Shown here: positions 7,117 through 8,264 of the stretch, one piece after another
How the letters are laid out: every line of letters begins with the position of its first letter
How positions within the stretch are numbered: the first letter of the stretch is position 1
Source: Lachnospiraceae bacterium UBA7109
Lineage (GTDB): Bacteria > Bacillota > Clostridia > Lachnospirales > Lachnospiraceae
Direction of reading: 5' to 3'
Assembly (NCBI GenBank): GCA_002492335.1
Contig: DKYD01000025.1
Coordinates: 58,445 to 66,708 of the forward strand
Length of the DNA: 8,264 bases
The notes under the pieces: generated by a model
Database searches by the model: none
Seen by the model: only the letters and a program-made list of their open reading frames with translations
Told to the model about the DNA's origin: nothing
Program-made: the position numbers and the translations under genes

Positions 7117-7130
7117 GGGTCGAGTGCTAA
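7104..7130 (-). promoter_or_regulatory. CIRCE element (HrcA operator)
   Basis: Read on the minus strand the left half is TTAGCACTC (7122-7130), a perfect match to the CIRCE consensus. It is followed by exactly 9 bp and then CAGTGCTGA (7104-7112), which differs from the consensus GAGTGCTAA at two positions. Half-site identity of 16 of 18 and the correct spacing make this a convincing operator for the heat-shock repressor HrcA. It overlaps the clpB -35. hrcA itself is not in the window. Confidence 0.9.
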
Positions 7131-7146
7131 TTTCCTGAAATTTTTC

Positions 7147-7839
7147 TTATCTCCATTTTTTCGCAGTCTTATAAACTCCTGCAAGCATAACTGCGATGGC
7201 TGCAATCTGAATCGTATATACAATCGGTTCCTCCACCGATTCCTTCATTATTAAAGCAATACTATTCAAAAGCAGGCCACAAGGCAGAACCATAGAAATA
7301 TATCTCTTCGCACCTTCTGTTTCCGTCTCTCCTTTTCTCTCCCTCAGTTCGGCAATTTTTTCATTCGTCTTTGCTATAGCACTCATAATCGCCAACAGCA
7401 ATGCTCCAATTAAAAATGAAAAAGCATATGCATAAACAACTCCACTTACTGCACCGAATATTTCTACAAACAAACAGATGATTTCAATCACTGCAACTCC
7501 CTTAAACATACGGCGGATTTTAGAATAGTGTTCAATGCTGGAATCAATATCTGTATACAATTCAAACGTCCCTTTAGAAGCTTCCTTTCGTAGAATAACC
7601 CAGTAACCCCAGGTCTGCACGATCTCTATACCCGTATCATTCATAAAATCTCTGTAATCCTCACTGACCGAAAATAATTTATTTCCCATATCCACCTGAT
7701 AAATATACTGTCCGGGATTACATTTTTCAAAACTGTAAAATCCGGCTGCAAATTTCTCCAATGCCCATCCCTGTTCTGCCATTTCGTTCAGCCATTTTGT
7801 CTCCGCATCCTTGTCAAGATATAATCTAAATTTAATCAT
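7147..7839 (-). CDS. DUF2812 membrane protein, partner of PadR
   Basis: A 230-residue protein of unknown function. Residues 1-105 match the DUF2812 pattern: WLNEMAEQGWAL near the N-terminus, YSFEKC and YIYQVD strands, DYRDFMNDTGIEIV and WGYWVILRK. The C-terminal half has four hydrophobic segments, about 113-133, 135-156, 180-198 and 206-224. A charged loop (KTNEKIAELRERKGETETEG) separates the second and third segments. There is no signal peptide. A soluble N-terminal domain with a four-helix membrane anchor is the simplest reading. It overlaps padR by 8 bp (ATGATTAA at 7832-7839) and has a GGAGGAA site at 7847-7853, so it should be made together with the repressor. DUF2812 genes next to PadR regulators are a recurring arrangement in Firmicutes, but no activity is known to me. 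No intrinsic terminator follows it before the clpB promoter. Confidence 0.88.
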   Translation of the reverse strand: MIKFRLYLDKDAETKWLNEMAEQGWALEKFAAGFYSFEKCNPGQYIYQVDMGNKLFSVSEDYRDFMNDTGIEIVQTWGYWVILRKEASKGTFELYTDIDSSIEHYSKIRRMFKGVAVIEIICLFVEIFGAVSGVVYAYAFSFLIGALLLAIMSAIAKTNEKIAELRERKGETETEGAKRYISMVLPCGLLLNSIALIMKESVEEPIVYTIQIAAIAVMLAGVYKTAKKWR

Positions 7840-8155
7840 TGCTCTCTTCCTCCATCAAACTCGCATTTCTCAATAATTCTTCCAGTCTCTTCTTCTCTGC
7901 TTTAAAAATTTCTTTTCCTGAATCCGTCAAAATATATTCTTTTTTCCTGCGGGATTCTGTGTCTGCACTATAGATCTGTATCCATTTCTTCTTCTGCAAT
8001 GTCTGAAGCGCTCCATACAGTGTACCCGCTCCCAGAATCACCCGTCCTGCCGTCAGTTTCTCCACCTCCTGAATAATCCCATATCCATGCTTTGGCTTTC
8101 TCACAGCTAAAAGTATATAATAAACAGCTTCTGTCAATGGAATATCCTTCTCCAA
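7832..8155 (-). CDS. PadR-family transcriptional regulator (TTG start)
   Basis: A 107-residue winged-helix regulator of the short PadR type. The DNA-binding domain runs from about residue 7 (LTEAVYYILLAV) through PKHGYGIIQEVEKLTAG and the recognition-helix region LGAGTLYGALQTLQKKKWI (41-59). The wing contains SRRKKEYILTDSG (68-80). A single C-terminal helix (about 83-100) is expected to form the dimer, as in subfamily-2 PadR proteins. PadR proteins usually repress their own operon and respond to small molecules or stress signals. The start is a TTG at 8153-8155: the AAAGGAGGAG site (8162-8171) is 6 nt away, and no ATG or GTG start lies nearby in frame. It shares an 8-bp overlap with the DUF2812 gene. 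Two dyads in its promoter are candidate binding sites for its own product. The ligand is unknown. Confidence 0.93.
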   Translation of the reverse strand: MEKDIPLTEAVYYILLAVRKPKHGYGIIQEVEKLTAGRVILGAGTLYGALQTLQKKKWIQIYSADTESRRKKEYILTDSGKEIFKAEKKRLEELLRNASLMEEESND

Positions 8156-8161
8156 TATAAT

Positions 8162-8171
8162 CTCCTCCTTT
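8162..8171 (-). promoter_or_regulatory. Strong ribosome binding site that sets the padR TTG start
   Basis: On the minus strand AAAGGAGGAG ends 6 nt before TTG 8155. A near-perfect anti-16S match paired with a weak start codon suggests deliberately modest expression of the repressor. The first methionine further in is near the C-terminus, so no alternative ATG start exists. Confidence 0.85.
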
Positions 8172-8182
8172 TATCGCATCCC

Positions 8183-8205
8183 GATATGTCGTATAACGAT
8201 ATATC
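8183..8205 (-). promoter_or_regulatory. Operator-like dyad 1 at the padR transcription start
   Basis: Arms GATATGTCGT (8183-8192) and ACGATATATC (8196-8205) are inverted repeats matching at 9 of 10 positions around a 3-bp centre. The dyad covers about +3 to +25 of the predicted transcript, a repressor position. Its half-sites align with those of dyad 2. Confidence 0.7.
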
Positions 8206-8213
8206 ATAATTTC

Positions 8214-8236
8214 AATATATCATCTACCGATATATT
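8214..8236 (-). promoter_or_regulatory. Operator-like dyad 2 over the padR promoter spacer
   Basis: Perfect inverted arms AATATATC (8214-8221) and GATATATT (8229-8236) flank 7 bp. The dyad exactly fills the -10 box and the spacer up to the -35. Its centre (8225) is 31 bp from that of dyad 1 (8194), about three helical turns, so bound dimers would lie on the same DNA face. Confidence 0.7.
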
Positions 8237-8242
8237 TGTCAA
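8214..8242 (-). promoter_or_regulatory. Predicted sigma-A promoter of padR-DUF2812
   Basis: On the minus strand TTGACA (8237-8242), 17 bp and TATATT (8214-8219) form a consensus promoter. The expected start is near 8207, giving a leader of about 50 nt. The AT-rich tract before the -35 (8243-8264, with runs of A and T) could act as an UP element. Confidence 0.88.
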
Positions 8243-8264
8243 CTATTTAAACAAAAACTTATAT

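Noticed and set aside
7111..7127. CtsR-type operator near the clpB promoter (GTCAAGGGTC stretch)
   Set aside because: CtsR sites need two direct heptads of GGTCAAA type separated by 3 bp. Only one partial match is present, and it is explained by the -35 box and the CIRCE spacer.
7129..7145. AATTTC/GAAATT hairpin as terminator of the DUF2812 gene
   Set aside because: The loop is 2 nt, the stem is A/T only, and no T-run follows on the minus strand.

Overview
The window looks like a chromosomal segment from a low-to-moderate GC Gram-positive anaerobe. A gut Clostridia/Lachnospiraceae-type organism is my best inference. The basis is strong GGAGG ribosome binding sites, TTGACA/TATATT promoters, a CIRCE heat-shock operator on clpB, a PadR-DUF2812 pair, and the phenylacetate-CoA ligase plus ACT-protein pair common in anaerobic Firmicutes. 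Species cannot be fixed from sequence alone. No mobile elements, tRNA, rRNA or CRISPR were seen. Apart from the 5'-truncated cold-shock gene at the left edge, every gene is on the minus strand.

Layout, left to right: (1) 2-184 (+), the end of a cold-shock protein gene, closed by a textbook terminator at 192-230. (2) 243-2026 (-), a two-gene operon encoding a phenylacetate-CoA ligase (paaK) and a double-ACT-domain protein, with its own promoter at 2071-2100. (3) 2128-7030 (-), clpB, then an FAD oxidoreductase fused to a Rieske [2Fe-2S] domain, then a YitT-family membrane protein. No intrinsic terminator separates these three, and the last two overlap by 4 bp (ATGA). The promoter before clpB (7088-7116) overlaps a good CIRCE element (7104-7130), so the whole group is probably under HrcA heat-shock repression. 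(4) 7147-8155 (-), a PadR-family repressor (TTG start) overlapping by 8 bp a DUF2812 membrane protein. Their promoter (8214-8242) carries two 23-bp operator-like dyads whose four half-sites align.

How the parts work together: clpB supplies the disaggregase. The co-directional FAD/Rieske protein may tie a redox activity to the same stress promoter. PadR probably represses its own operon, whose output is the DUF2812 membrane protein. PaaK activates aryl acids to CoA thioesters, and the ACT protein is a plausible aromatic-amino-acid or aryl-acid sensor for it.

I do not see a clearly new defence or mobile system. The most noteworthy items are the paired operators at padR, the probable heat-shock control of the FAD/Rieske fusion, and two start-codon decisions: ATG at 4379 rather than GTG at 4388, and TTG at 8155.
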